The notes below the pieces were generated by a model. That model saw only the letters and a program-made list of their open reading frames with translations, had not been told where the DNA came from and did no database searches. DNA of 64,000 nucleotides from Absidia repens. Its lineage: Eukaryota > Mucoromycota > Mucoromycetes > Mucorales > Cunninghamellaceae. A program made the position numbers and the translations under genes. Position 1 is the stretch's first letter. Each line of letters starts with the position of its first letter. The stretch covers positions 124,001 to 188,000 of the forward strand of contig MCGE01000027.1 of assembly GCA_002105175.1 (NCBI GenBank), in the 5' to 3' direction. Shown here one piece after another: positions 50,150 to 62,216 of this stretch.

Positions 50150-50830
50150 CATTTCAAATCCCGCACACGTGAATATATATTTTCGCCCGTTCTTTTTTCT
50201 TGGGGGCTTTTTCTTTGCAATTCCTTTTATTCCCTGCACTTTTTTCCTCACCATTCAACTTCTTTAAGGCTATGCTGGACTTCGAATATTGTCAGAACTA
50301 GTTTAGAAGGTTTTCAGAGCAGGGATTACAACATGCATTGGGAAAGCCATTCATTTTGGATCTAGGATTTTGGGCCACCATTAGTTTGCCTTTTTGGAGC
50401 CTCCATTAGCTTAGTTTAGTGATAGTTTGCTCATAGTTTGTATTTATATCTGAATAAATATGTCTATTTTTTCTTATCTTAATGAAGTATGTCCCATTAG
50501 CATCTCTCATGTTTTGTACAATGGATTCCTTCTTTGTGTACTATGCAACCAATCCCGTTTGATTAGTGTTGACCATCGTGTTTCAAAAAAATATGTCTTT
50601 TAGTTAACCATTCTTTGAGTCATTGAATAGTAAAGAATTCGTTATTGTAGTTGGGCACTATCAAACACGTACTTTCTAAGTCACATATTATAACTACTTT
50701 TCCCTCAGTGCCCTAGGAATTTGTAGGCGGTCTTATACAGCTTACGATCAAGTTATATTCCTGTTCATTGATACGGTATGTGGTGACTCAGTTATTTAGT
50801 CTAGTCCCCCACAGGCAGCTCTAGTCATCC
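50150..50830 (-). repeat. Dispersed repeat, copy E
   Basis: Reverse orientation: CAAATCCCGCACACGTG terminus (50155-50171), then CAGAACTAGTTTAGAAGG, GGGATTACAACATGCATTGGGAAA, TTCATTTTGGAT, TTAGCTTAGTTTAGT, CTGAATAAATATGTC and ATGTTTTGTACAATGGATTCC. The far end (about 50830) is uncertain. Non-coding. Confidence 0.75.
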
Positions 50831-51048
50831 GTGTCACAACACTCACAGCGGATATTGCTCAAAATCATGTCACTATCAGCAAGATTATCAATATACATCG
50901 ATATATCCTTGGCTGATACAATCGGTTCCTGGTTATTGTTTCCTGCTGCGGCGTAGCATTTTCCCGCGGCATAATATCAATGCAATCTTCATGTCTCATT
51001 CGGTGGATGAAAATGTTGCATGATGCGGGTGCAGGAATCTTCTCAAAG
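50805..51048 (+). pseudogene. Protein-like frame interrupted by a TGA
   Basis: After an AG at 50813-50814 a frame reads AALVIRVTTLTADIAQNHVT and on to NIHRYILG, then TGA, then continues open in the same frame (YNRFLVIVSCCGVAFSRG ... MLHDAGAGIFSK) to a GTAACA donor-like site at about 51049. About 80 codons with one stop. I do not recognise it; it may be an old gene or element ORF. Confidence 0.2.
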
Positions 51049-52495
51049 GTAACATGAAAAATAAAAATGAACTAACGTGGCGCCATCTCCTGATTACTCA
51101 TTTTGATTTTTGCTTTTTTCTGCTATTCTGAACTGAACATCAAAAAACATTTCCCAGAACAACAGTTAGATATTTATATACCAAAGAAACACAAATAACT
51201 GTCTATGTAGCTATTTGAAACTCATATAGGTCCGCTAGGCCTAGGCACCGTCATTGGATAATATTCATATCAATGCTTTGGCGATTAAAATGGTATGGGA
51301 TATTCTCATGTTAGTTTTTGTAACAATAGGGAAACCCTCTCCTTGAGTGATAAGAAAAGAGGAGGAACACTTGAGGACACTGCTGATTTTTTTTTATTTG
51401 AAAATAGGAGACAAGATCCACGATTATTTTTTACCAAAGCTCCCATACTGCACCATATTTTTCGGACTTGTCCTCGATTGTTTGTCAGTTACATTGAAAT
51501 AGTACGGGAACGATGACCCGAGAGACGAAAAATATAGCAAAGGTAACCAAAATGTTTTTTTTTTTTTTTTTTTTTTTTTTTTTGGCTATACTGTATGCAT
51601 TAAAGAATGATGGCTCGCCTCATCTACTGCATTTATTTATTTTAGCGGTTGGGACGATCATCACATGCATTGTTGATCCTTGAAACTTCGCCATGTACAA
51701 AAAGTGTAAGTAGTGTTTGGTCAATATCTCTTCCGCACCCCCCTCTCTCTCTCTCTCTTTTTTTTTTTCATGACATTTATCATTAGTTTTTAATTATACA
51801 TTATCTTGTCATACCCTTCATACATACAATAAAAACAATCTTATTTATTATAAACACTTATGTCTCCAATATTTTGTCTATTTTATGTCTTCTGCTTTAG
51901 CCTATTTTTTCATTTCAGTGCTTGTTTAGCGTTCCCGGAGAAACTCTTCAAACTTGGAAACTTTGAAGTACAAAAAGTTTATCAGGTGCTAGTTTACCAA
52001 ATCAAGTCAACCAAAAAGCATGGCAAGGTGGATGATCAAAATATATATTATGTCCTTTTTATTTAATATCTATATCTTCTGATTTTTGTGATATGAAAGA
52101 ACACGGTCATGTTATAATGTGTGAATCTTCATCACTAGTGTTAAATTACAGTGTTGGTCAGTCGTATGATTATGATAAAAAACGTATATGCGGATCAAAC
52201 AATTACCAAAACAGATTGTTATTTCGTTGATCTTGGCATTTCGATAGGTCAAGTTTTTGACTTTGGCCAAAGTCCGTTGCAGGATACTTTAAAACACCGA
52301 CTTTTATTTTATTTGATTTTTTTTGGGTTGGTTTCCACTCCTTGTCTTTTCCCATTCCCCTTCCCGTTTTTTTTTTTTTTTTTTTTTTTTCTTCTTCTTT
52401 GCATACCTTCTCTGGAATTTCTTTAGTTTTATCTATTTTATATATCTGTATTATCATTCAGGCATCTCTACTCTGAATACTTCTCTACCGCTATC
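51049..52495. other. Intergenic, no supported gene
   Basis: AT-rich with poly-T runs at 51557-51583 and 52366-52391. Short plus-strand frames at 51295-51516 and 51860-52066 have no family resemblance. The right part must contain the promoter of the TMEM63/CSC1 gene. Confidence 0.5.
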
Positions 52496-55400
52496 ATGTC
52501 AGATTCCCGTCAAGATCAAGTAGAGTAAGAAAATAAGAAGGAAATGTGCAAACTGGCTTGTCTTACATGAATCTTACCCTCTATTGTTATGAATAAACTT
52601 ATAGTGCAGATAGTTCAGTCAGCACATTTGTCTCTGCTTTATGGTTTAATGCTGCTCTTGGAGTTGGTTTCTTTGGTGCGTTCCTTATCTTACGAAAAAC
52701 GCGACCTCAAACTTTTGCACCACGAACATATGCAACCTCAATAGAGTAAGCCAGTCCTTATTCACTGTACGAATAGTTTTCAAATGATTGTATTGATGTT
52801 TATTATTCTTTTAACAGGAAACGGCCTCCTCCATTATCAGACGGGCGGATATCGTGGATATGGCATATGTTTAAGCTGTCAGATGATCAGCTAATTCGAA
52901 CAATGGGATTGGATCGATTTATGATTCTCAAATTTTTGCGTATGGGGATCGTAGTCTTCGTCAGTTTTTCTATTTTGGCTATTCCCATCTTATTTCCTCT
53001 TAATATCATTGGCCAATTGGATTCCCCTGGCCTCAACCTACTCACCATGGGCAATGTCCGTGATTCAGCCCGTACTTGGGCTCATCTTGTTTTGTCTGTT
53101 ATTTTGACTGGTAAATTTTGCTGCTGGATTTCCTTCATGGCGTTATACCCCCCTACTTACTTTTTATTTTTATTTTACCGCATTTAGCTGGCCTGATTTA
53201 TTATACATTCCGTGAAACTCGGCGGTATCTTGTTTTGCGACGTGCGTACTTGATGAGTGAAGAATACCGAACTTCAGTCATGGCCCGAACACTTTACGTG
53301 CCATCTATCCCTCAGGATATCAATACGGTGGAAAATCTCAAACTCATTTTTAGCAAGTTCCCAGGTGGTGTTCGCCATGTTTGGCTTAACCGGTAAATAA
53401 ACAAAAGACAAAAAAAAAAAAAAAAACAGCGAATGCTGTAACATTGTACTACCACTGACCTGTCTTCTCTTTCTTTCTTTCTTTCTTTCTTTAGGGATTT
53501 GAAAGATCTACCCGATCAAGTGGATGAACGTCAAGAAAATGTACAAAAACTTGAAACCGCGATCACCAAAGTCATTCTTGCGTCGTACAAACACAACAAC
53601 AAGACACGATCTGATAGCGATGCACTCCAGCAACAGCAACAACAAGACAACGCTGAAAATGGCACCAACAACAACGATACCTCGAGCTATATCATTCCCA
53701 AGAAAATCCGTCCCTCCCATCGTGTCAAGCCTAGCTTCATGCCCTTTGGACTACCATGTATTGGTCGTAAAGTGGACTCTATCAATTATTACAACGATGA
53801 AATCGCACGTCTCAACGAAGAAATTCAAGCGAAACAGCGCAACGTCAAGAACTTGGTGCAACGTAACTCTGCTTTTATCGAATTCCATTACCAGTCTGCT
53901 GCTCAAATGGCTGCTCAAACCTTGGTGCATCACACTGAATTGCAGATGGCGCCGCGTTATGTACAGATCGCTCCTTCTGATATCATTTGGGACAATATGA
54001 ACATCAAGTCTTTCGAACGGTTGATTCGTCGAATGATCAGTATCTCTATAACGACCGCCATCATTATATTTTGGGCTATTCCTGGTAAGTCGACTATGTA
54101 TATATATTTATATTTATTTTGGCGGCAACTTCAATATAAGCATATATTTGGTTCTCATGTGATATTATTTTTATTATTTTTATTTGCATTATTTTTGCAG
54201 TTGTCTTTGTCCAATCGATCTCAAGTTTGGATTCGCTTTCCAAAATTTTGCCGTTTTTATCTGGTGTTAAAAACCTGGGTCCCACTGTCGTTGGTATTAT
54301 CCAAGGTATCCTTCCTGCTGTTGCTTTAGCTGTTTTGATTTCCTTGGTACCCATTATATTTACCTACCTGTCCAAGTTTGAAGGCATTCCTCAAAAATCT
54401 TTTGTTGATCTATCAGTTCTACACAAGTACTTCTTCTTCCAGGTAAGTAATCCAAGATGCCCATAACCCCATCCCCACTTCATCACTCATGTCATTAATC
54501 TTCATCCCATTATTTTCAGTATGTAGATGTGGTCTTGGTATCAACAATTGCAGGTGGCATTCTTCAAACATTACCAGAACTTATCAATAATCCTACTTCG
54601 ATTATCAATATTCTGGCAGAAAACCTTCCCAAGGCGTCTACCTTTTTCATCACCTTCGTCATGCTTCAATCCACCAACAGTCCAGGTCAAGCGATTTTAC
54701 AACTGGTGCCTTACATATTATCATTTATCATGCCCCTCTTCTCGACCACGCCTCGTGACATTTACATGCAAAAGACAACATTACCTGGTATCAAAATCGG
54801 CACACTCATTCCCTCTCAAACCGTCATCTTTATTCTGGGTATTGAATATTCCACCATCGCTCCGTTGATTCTTCCTTTTGTATCCCTCTTCTTCTGTACC
54901 AACTACTTTGTTTACCTCTATCAATTCTTGTATGTATATGAAATGGAATACGAAACTGGTGGACGTGCCTTCCCAAGGGCTATCCGACATATTTATATTG
55001 GCATGTTTACATGGCAACTGACACTGATTGGATTGTTTGCGGTACGTGGAAATCAAGCGCTTGGCCAGCTGGTCATTATGATAGTGACGTTGGTGGTAAC
55101 AGCATTTGCTCTTGGGCTTTATGACAAATCCTTTAAACCGTTATTCAAATACTTGCCAATGGACAGCTTTGAAGATCGAGAAACCGACATCAACTTGACC
55201 GCGGGTGATAAGGAGGAACGTATAGAATACCTGAAAGATGAATCGAAGGCGCCGGCAAAGGCTAAAAACAATGGTGATGATGACAAAACCGAAGTACCAT
55301 TCAGTAGCACAAAACCTATCGATGATGATGATCGCCGTGGCCTGACGTACCCTGATTCCACCTCATCTCAATACAGTGCAGCACATGGCGGAAAAGGCAG

Positions 55401-55980
55401 TGGTATTGCCACCACGTCGGCGATGGACAACGCAGGTCTTCGACAACGCAATAACAACAACAGTGGTGGTGTTGCAGGAAGCAATGACGATGATGATGAT
55501 GCGGATGCTGAAGCTTTACACCAACGTGTCCTAGCCAAATTGGAAAACGAAGTGACAAAGAGCAACACCGACGACGATGTGCACAACCCAGTGGTCGCCT
55601 CTGCCATCAGCAAACTTTATGCTACCGAAGCTTACATGCATCCAGCCGTCTATAGGACCCAACCGCCCGTCTGGCTGCCTCAAGATGAGCTTGGTATCAC
55701 CGATGGCGAACTCAAGGATCTAAAAGCTCGTAATGTGTATGGTCTTGATATAGACGCAACAGCGTTCCGTGATGCCAAGAAGAAAGGAAAAGGTAAAGTG
55801 GAAATCGACGAACAAAAACTCGTGGTGGAACACCGTGGTATCCCTGGCTCCTTACCCGTCCCTGGCACCCATCTGTCATATGTGCAAAACTATATTCGCA
55901 CCGTTGTGGACAATATCAACTTCTTCGGTGCTATTGGTCCCGCTGGAGGTGACTTTTTGAGCGGTGCATTTGGTGGTTAG
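52496..55980 (+). CDS. TMEM63/CSC1/Rsn1-family osmosensitive cation channel (DUF221)
   Basis: Exons: 52496-52524, 52605-52745, 52818-53110, 53188-53392, 53495-54084, 54201-54442, 54520-55980; 986 residues. Family members are eleven-helix channels related to TMEM16, opened by osmotic or mechanical stress and passing Ca2+ and other cations; in yeast some (Rsn1, Phm7) sit in the plasma membrane or contact sites. N-terminal helices start FVSALWFNAALGVGFFGAFL; the family block RRYLVLRRAYLMSEEYR, then RTLYVPSIPQDINTVENLK, opens the cytosolic loop, which carries a Q/N-rich insert and a helix pair with NSAFIEFHYQSAAQMAAQTL. Pore helices include AFLRRLPSTFFITFVMLQST-like PKASTFFITFVMLQSTNSPG. After the last helix (about residue 690) is a long acidic, low-complexity tail ending FFGAIGPAGGDFLSGAFGG. 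AATAAA at 56119-56124. Confidence 0.95.
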
Positions 55981-56754
55981 TTTAGTTGCTCCTTTTTTAT
56001 CACCTCCCCTCCCTCCTCTTTCTTTTTTTTTTACTTCCTACTTTTTACAATTTCTATCAACTCTAGTTTGGTTTTTACTGTCTTAAATATTTTTATTATA
56101 TTATTATTATTATTACCAAATAAACGCTCTGACGCTCCGTTGGTGTTTTAGGAAATCATCTGTTTGCTGGTTCTCTGGTTTTTTTTTTTATGTTGGAGCG
56201 GATTTTGGGCGAACATCATTTGACGATTCCTATTTTATTTTAGACATCAATCATCTCAGTAAACCTCTCAGCCCTAAATACACAATCAATAGCTGCTGGG
56301 TACCACACATCATTATGAATCCACGGCAACTAAAACACGAACAGGAACAGCAACATTCTCAACCCCAGACTCACGATTAACCCCATTACGAGCACTTGGC
56401 CATCTGGCAATGGAGGCTGATTGAGAACACCGACCTCTGACTTTTGCAACAGCCCTCAAACCATCCTCCACACATGAAAAATTCATCAACAACCTGGCAC
56501 AGTTTGGAAACACCTTCTCAACAGCGATTGTATGCCCACTTTTTGGTCAAAGACGCTTCATTTTTATTTTTATTTTCTATTCCTCTCTCTTCTTCTTCTC
56601 TTTTTCCAAACCCACTATATTCCAACTTCTCCTTCCACCTCTTATTTTATATCGCTTTTCCGTCAATATACTTTATTGGTAAGGTTTTGATTTTGCATAT
56701 ATTTTATTCACTTTTTTTTCGAATAAAAAAAAAGGCTCAGATCAAGCCAAAATA
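55981..56754. other. 3' trailer and possible element relic
   Basis: The TMEM63 polyadenylation signal is at 56119-56124. 56313-56513 is open on both strands, and the plus frame reads a Thr-rich stretch (TATKTRTGTATFSTPDSRL then LRALGHLAMEAD) before a TGA; base composition is richer in GC than the flanks. It may be a relic of a mobile element ORF, unrecognised. Confidence 0.35.
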
Positions 56755-57600
56755 TCATTTCAAAGCCAGCACACGTGGAATATTTAATATCTCCCTTGTT
56801 TTTTTTTGCTCTCTTTCTTTCCTTTTTTTTTTTTTTTCTTTCTTTAGCTCTTCACCATTCAACTTCTATGGGCTTATATTGGACTTGGATTAGTGTTAGA
56901 ACTAGTTTAGAAGGGATTTAGCTCAGGGTTTACAAGATGCAATGGGAACCCTTTCATTTTGGATTCAGGACTTCGGACCACCAATAGTTGGCTTTTTCAT
57001 TAGCTTAGTTTAGTCTTAGCTTGTCTATTGTTTATATCTACATTTGAATAAAATATGTCTCTTTTTCCTTGAATCAATGAAAACTGTCCCATTTATTCAT
57101 TCTAATGTCTTGTACAATAGATCACTTTTTACTGTTGTCACTTCGGGTTCGTATTGACCATTGCTAATTCGTCAATAGAAAGTTGTCTTGCTCATGTCTT
57201 GCACAATATATCAGATCCATTTTTGCAAGCCTCCATTTAGATTCCTATAGACCATTGCTCAATATTTCTCATTAGTCTCCCTCATGCTTCCTTCAGCAGA
57301 TTAATGCTTTAAATTCCTTTGTTACAATAAACCCCTCTCCTCTAGTTTTAGTATCTATCAATATGCTGCAATAAAATATTTCCTTGTTATGAACCATCCT
57401 CTGACTCATTGCATAGTAAAAAAAAAAAAATGTCGCTATTGCAACTGGTTTGCGAGTCTTCTACCAAACACTTGCTATTTCATACACCCATTATGACTAC
57501 TTTTTCCTTGGCGCTAGGGGAAAGGAGATGGTTGTCTTTACATTATTTGCTAGATAATATCGTCATGTTCTTGCTCGACCAACGGTACAAATAAATATAG
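56755..57600 (-). repeat. Dispersed repeat, copy F
   Basis: Reverse orientation: CAAAGCCAGCACACGTGG terminus (56761-56778), then AGAACTAGTTTAGAAGGG, GGGTTTACAAGATGCAATGGGAACCC, TTCATTTTGGATTCAGGA, ATTAGCTTAGTTTAGTC, GAATAAAATATGTCTC and TGTCTTGTACAATAGATC. The left part extends through TAGTTTTAGTATCTATCAATATGCTGCAATAAAATA. Non-coding. Confidence 0.75.
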
Positions 57601-58806
57601 GCTGCGTATTGTGCATGTATTTGTCGTTAGGGGTGTATTTTGCACTCCTTTCTAGCTTATATGTGACGAATTGCATCTCAAGGTCTAGCCAGTGGTTAGT
57701 AATACGTAGTCAATTAACATGGACCCTGGTCGTGCTTATGCTCTATCATTCATATCAATTAACATAGATTATGGCCGCCAGCATAAACTCCACTAGACTG
57801 AACATATTGCATACATACAGCTCGCTTTTTTTTTTTTTTTTTTTTTTTTTAAACATGGTATGGTATAATAGTAATAATAATATTAATAGTCCCACCCAAA
57901 CTGAAGCGAGTTGAGTCCAAGGGTCATCTAATAAAGCCAAAAAGCCACACTTCACCAACCTGCATACACACACAGAGAGAGAGAGACCCAGTAGATTAAT
58001 TTTTTGCGACTGTCGAAATTGAATTTAAAAAAATTGGAGAAAGGTCTTGCTAAATATGTGATGGACTACTTGGTCTGATCAAGTTGCTATAGTTGGACGC
58101 TAAACAAATAGATGAAGCCTAATGCTATTGTAAAAAGGATCAAACATCCCCCCTCCAAAAAAAAAAGAAAAAGAAATCCCCTTTTTTTTGGCGGCATATT
58201 CCAATTAAAGAGTTTTAAGACATGTGACACTGATTGTGAGCAATGACCGGGAAAATGGTTTTCGTGTAACACGCAACAGAAGAAGAACAATAGATGAGTG
58301 ACCTTTTTTTTTATTTTTTGCATATTAATCAAGTTCACACAAACATATTGACTTATACGCACACAAACACAAACACACACACACACAATAAGTATATATA
58401 TGGAATACAATAAAGATTTGCAAATATATCATAAAATAAGCAGGTTTTTTTTTATTAAAGACAATACGCTATATCAAAAGGTAGCTAAAAAGGAGGGGGT
58501 AAATGCATACAAAAGGGAAATGGGAATCCACAATATATAATATATAAATAACAAAGTAAATGTGTGAGAAGGAATAGGAATTTGTGATCGCTATTTCTTG
58601 AAACAAAGAATATATAAACAAACGACTAAATAGGGTGAGATAAAATAAAATTGCATAAACGGGGGGGGTGAGCTAGGGCGTTAAAAGCGATTCATAGAAT
58701 GAAGGGAAGATGAGGAAAAGCGTCATTAGTAAAATCCTAACCAAAGGGGGGGGGAGGATAATGGAGAGGAGAGGGGGGGGTGCCAGTAACGTATATCAGA
58801 TTTCTA
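57601..58806. other. Intergenic with microsatellites
   Basis: Poly-T at 57827-57850, GAGA at 57973-57986, CA repeats at 58370-58388 and G-rich runs near 58665 and 58747-58781. Minus-strand AATAAA at 58451-58456 could end the Mub1 transcript. No gene. Confidence 0.6.
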
Positions 58807-60752
58807 CTAATTGATTTCCATGAATTCATGTTGACTAGGTTGTAGCGGTTCGCTGGTATCTACTTCTACTTCAGTCGATGATCCAGAGCTTTGTGCAGAG
58901 TGTGAGTTGCGGCGACGACGATGATAAAATAGTAAGGATTGTTGAGTTGGTAGAAGTCGATCAGACTGAGCCGTTTCCAGAGGACCATGTTCCTGTTGTT
59001 GTTGTGAAGATGATGCATTTAAAGTATGCTGTTCGTTGCTGTTGTTGTTGTTGTTGTCACTATTCGGTCGTCGGTAGATTGAGGACGGGCGTTGTGTGCG
59101 TTCGAGCTGATTTTCCTCTTCAGTATCCAGACCCAACCCGACGCCGTCATCATTTTCATACAGTATTGCAGTTGGATCGCGCTGATCGTGTCGTAAGGAT
59201 CGTTCCATATTGTTGTCATGGTCTCCCTGTTGACTTCCTGCCGTCGCTATCGTCTCTAACAAATGTCCGCGATTTTGCTGGTGTGGTTGTTGCTCTTCCG
59301 TTGGTCGAGTATCGCTCATCGTAATCGGAATGTGGGTTGTTGTAACATCCTCCGTCAAAGAGCCAAGTTGTTCAGTATCCTCAGGAGGTGGCACTGCTGC
59401 TACAACAGCGGCAGCAGCAGCAGCAGTTGTTGTTGACACTGTGTTTGGCGGATGACTTGTATGCGTTCGTTCCACACACCACCAACGATGACCTTCAGCC
59501 CATGCTCTTGATTGACATGTTTTCGAGCAATATTTTGCTTTTCGACTAGACCATCAAAACAAAAAAACAAAAAAAAAAAAAAAGGCGTTAGTAAGCTATT
59601 TTTTATCTTGGTTTTTTTGTTCTTTTTATCATACCATCGACGGCATTTCGCAAATTCACGTGGGTAACGTTCCCATTTCCCACAATGCATGTAGGCACAT
59701 TGACGAATGCCACCTTGAGATTCATCCTTTCGACAGGCATTCCGCATAATAACACCGGCCCAGTAGATGATGGTTTGAGGATGAATCCTATGAGTGAATT
59801 TTTCCACCACGGAGAAGACGTTGTGACGGTAATTGCTGTGAAATGTTTGGCGAATGTGAGGGTATTTTGAGAGGTAAGCCAATAGTTGTAAAGATAGCAA
59901 GATATCTTCTTCCCGGTGAAGGACAGCATCAAATGCAAGACTGCTGAGAAGAGGGATGGATGACAAATTGGTGTTCTTGTTTTTTGGTTTCTTTTTCGAA
60001 GAGTGAGTCAAGAAGGTTCGTCTTTTTGGAGCAGCGAGAGACGAAAACAATGCTGGAAACGAAGGTGATGTAGAGGAAGTTGGTGAAAGTGAATTGTCGA
60101 GTGCTAGCATAGGAGGAGTAGTTTCCCCCAATGGTGATGTAATTTCTTCAGAGTCATTTGTGAGTAGGTCGTTGCTGGTGTTATCGTTGTTGGAAGAAGG
60201 TGGATAGATGCTGAATAATCGTCTAGAAGGGGCAAGTGGAGTTGATCGTGATTGGGGAGGTAGAGGAACGGTTGATAAAGAAAGAGCGGTGTTGTTTGCT
60301 ACAGTGGTGTTGCCGTTAGTAAGCATACTAATGTCGTTGCTGCGTTCTTGTTCTTTTTCCAGTTTTGCTTGTCCAAGCGCCCGTAAAAAATTTTCCAGTA
60401 TAGCCAGAACTACATGGACGGTACCAACTTCCACCACACGAGTACGGATAGTTTCAGTACCACGGACACCAATATTTACCACACACTGAAAAGCCAATGA
60501 CCATTTCCATAAAGAATGCTTATCCGTATTGTGACAAGTAGCAAGTATCTTTACTATGCGTTCCAGTCCACCATCTGTTGCTAGTATTTCACGAATACGA
60601 GGTGAGGTCGACGTCATGTAAGCCAGATGTGTGAGAGAATTGACGAGAGGTAAAGTAGCTGTGCAATCCAGTGCCCTCCGATCGTATAACGTAGATGAGA
60701 TAACAATGGCCGCTTTGTTTTGTGTCGGTGAGCTATAGTTGGGTTCACGCAT
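58807..60752 (-). CDS. MUB1: Mub1/samB-family MYND zinc-finger protein
   Basis: Exons (minus): 59635-60752 and 58807-59545; 618 residues. The N-terminus MREPNYSSPTQNKAAIVI, followed by TLYDRRALDCTATLPLVNSL and LWKWSLAFQCVVNIGVRG, is the conserved helical-repeat start of the Mub1/samB family. In yeast Mub1 is the adaptor of the Ubr2-Rad6 ligase that targets Rpn4; samB affects hyphal growth in Aspergillus (family knowledge). The MYND finger is split by the intron: CAYMHCGKWERYPREFAKC before it and RKAKYCSKTCQSRAWAEGH then RWWC after, giving the full Cys/His set. Ser/Pro-rich inserts lie at about 150-260 and the C-terminal 220 residues are Q/N/T-rich and probably disordered. The ATG coincides with the family's conserved start. 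UBR1 is encoded elsewhere in the window. Confidence 0.95.
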
Positions 60753-61620
60753 GTTAATGATAGTAAATAGGCTGAAAGGATATAAAAGAAAAAGGGAGAT
60801 GAAAAGGATAGAAAAAGAAAAAGAAAATAGAAAAAAAAGAAAAAGGAAGAAAAAGTACGTCGTTCCGGGCGGGATGTGAATTGTGAAATGAGTGAGGTTT
60901 TGAGCCTCTTCCCACTATTTTATCAATGTATATCTTCAAACACACCAAACGGAAGAGAATTTTTAAAATGATATTCCTTGTTCTTTGTTGGTCAAATATA
61001 CTTCAATGGCCACAGTATTATAAGTACCGTGTTATATTGTACAAAAGACTCTAGTGACTATTTATGCCAACAGCATCCCCTCTTTACCAGGATAAATGGT
61101 TACAGACAAGAAAGTTTTTGTTTATTATTTACTAGTACCAACATAAATTTATTTGTAGTTGCTGTATATATTGGGTTTAGTGGAAAGCCCTACCAACAAG
61201 GTCACCTGTCATTTCAAATGTTATGTGATCACTTTGAAAACCCTTTGAATGAGCATGGATTGGTAAGCTAATACGAAATTTGTGGCTGACAATTGTGACT
61301 AATGTTGCGATTAATTTATTATGCTACGTAAAGACACCTGAATATGGATATTTTTATCAAGCCCCTTTACTAAAATTATTTCCCAATACCCATGGTTGCA
61401 AATATTCATCTACGATTTACCGCCTCCTATTTCTTATATAGTATCATGGGTTGAAAAATAGTATTTTGATATATTGATCAGATGTATGTATTTTTATTTA
61501 TTCATTATTCATTCTTTATTAATATTTATTATTTTATTCAAATATATATATATATATATTCACTAAACTACCAATATAAATCATCTTGGTTAAAATATCA
61601 AATTTAACTCGATCGCCGAT

Positions 61621-61651
<31 letters not shown>

Positions 61652-62216
61652 GTTCAAATCAAAAATTGTGGAGATGTCAGATACAAGATAAAAACAAAAC
61701 AGGTGTGAGAGTGTGATGTGATGATTTGGTTCACGGGGGAATGCAATTGGAGCGGTTCTTGAAACAGAGTCCCACCTTTTTGACGATTTCATGCATCAAA
61801 CACATTTTTTGTTACACAAAATGGTTGAAAAATCGGTCATTGGGATAATGGAGGATGATTGCTGGGTTATTCTTTTGATTTACGGAAATCAAATAAACAT
61901 TATACATGGTAAGGAGGTAATAAAAAGACAACGGTTTACGAATCCGGACTGTAAACTACAAAATAAAATATCCCGTTAACCTTTAGTAAAAGACTAAGGA
62001 CAAATTACTGTATCCAATAAACACTATGATTGTAGTATGGTATAAATTGTAGATAATTTTATTGTCATATTTCTTAAAAGGTAAAAAAGGAGACTATCAA
62101 ATAGACTAGCGATTATGAATAAATCAATGAATGTTTGGAAAGGGGAGGTGAGGGGTAACAAACTAATAAATACTACAAGAAGAGGCTAAAGAGAAAGAGG
62201 GGGAAACTAGTTTGAT
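60753..62216. other. Intergenic, no supported gene
   Basis: It includes the MUB1 promoter (A/G-rich 60780-60855). A plus-strand frame near 61090-61270 (INLFVVAVYIGFSGKPYQQG) looks protein-like but has no ATG and no partner exon. Poly-T at 61623-61651. Minus-strand AATAAA at 62058-62063 probably ends the TVP38-family gene. Confidence 0.5.

Noticed and set aside
60978..61271. 97-codon plus frame ending NPLNEHGLVS
   Set aside because: No ATG at the start, no convincing promoter or partner exon, and no recognised motif.
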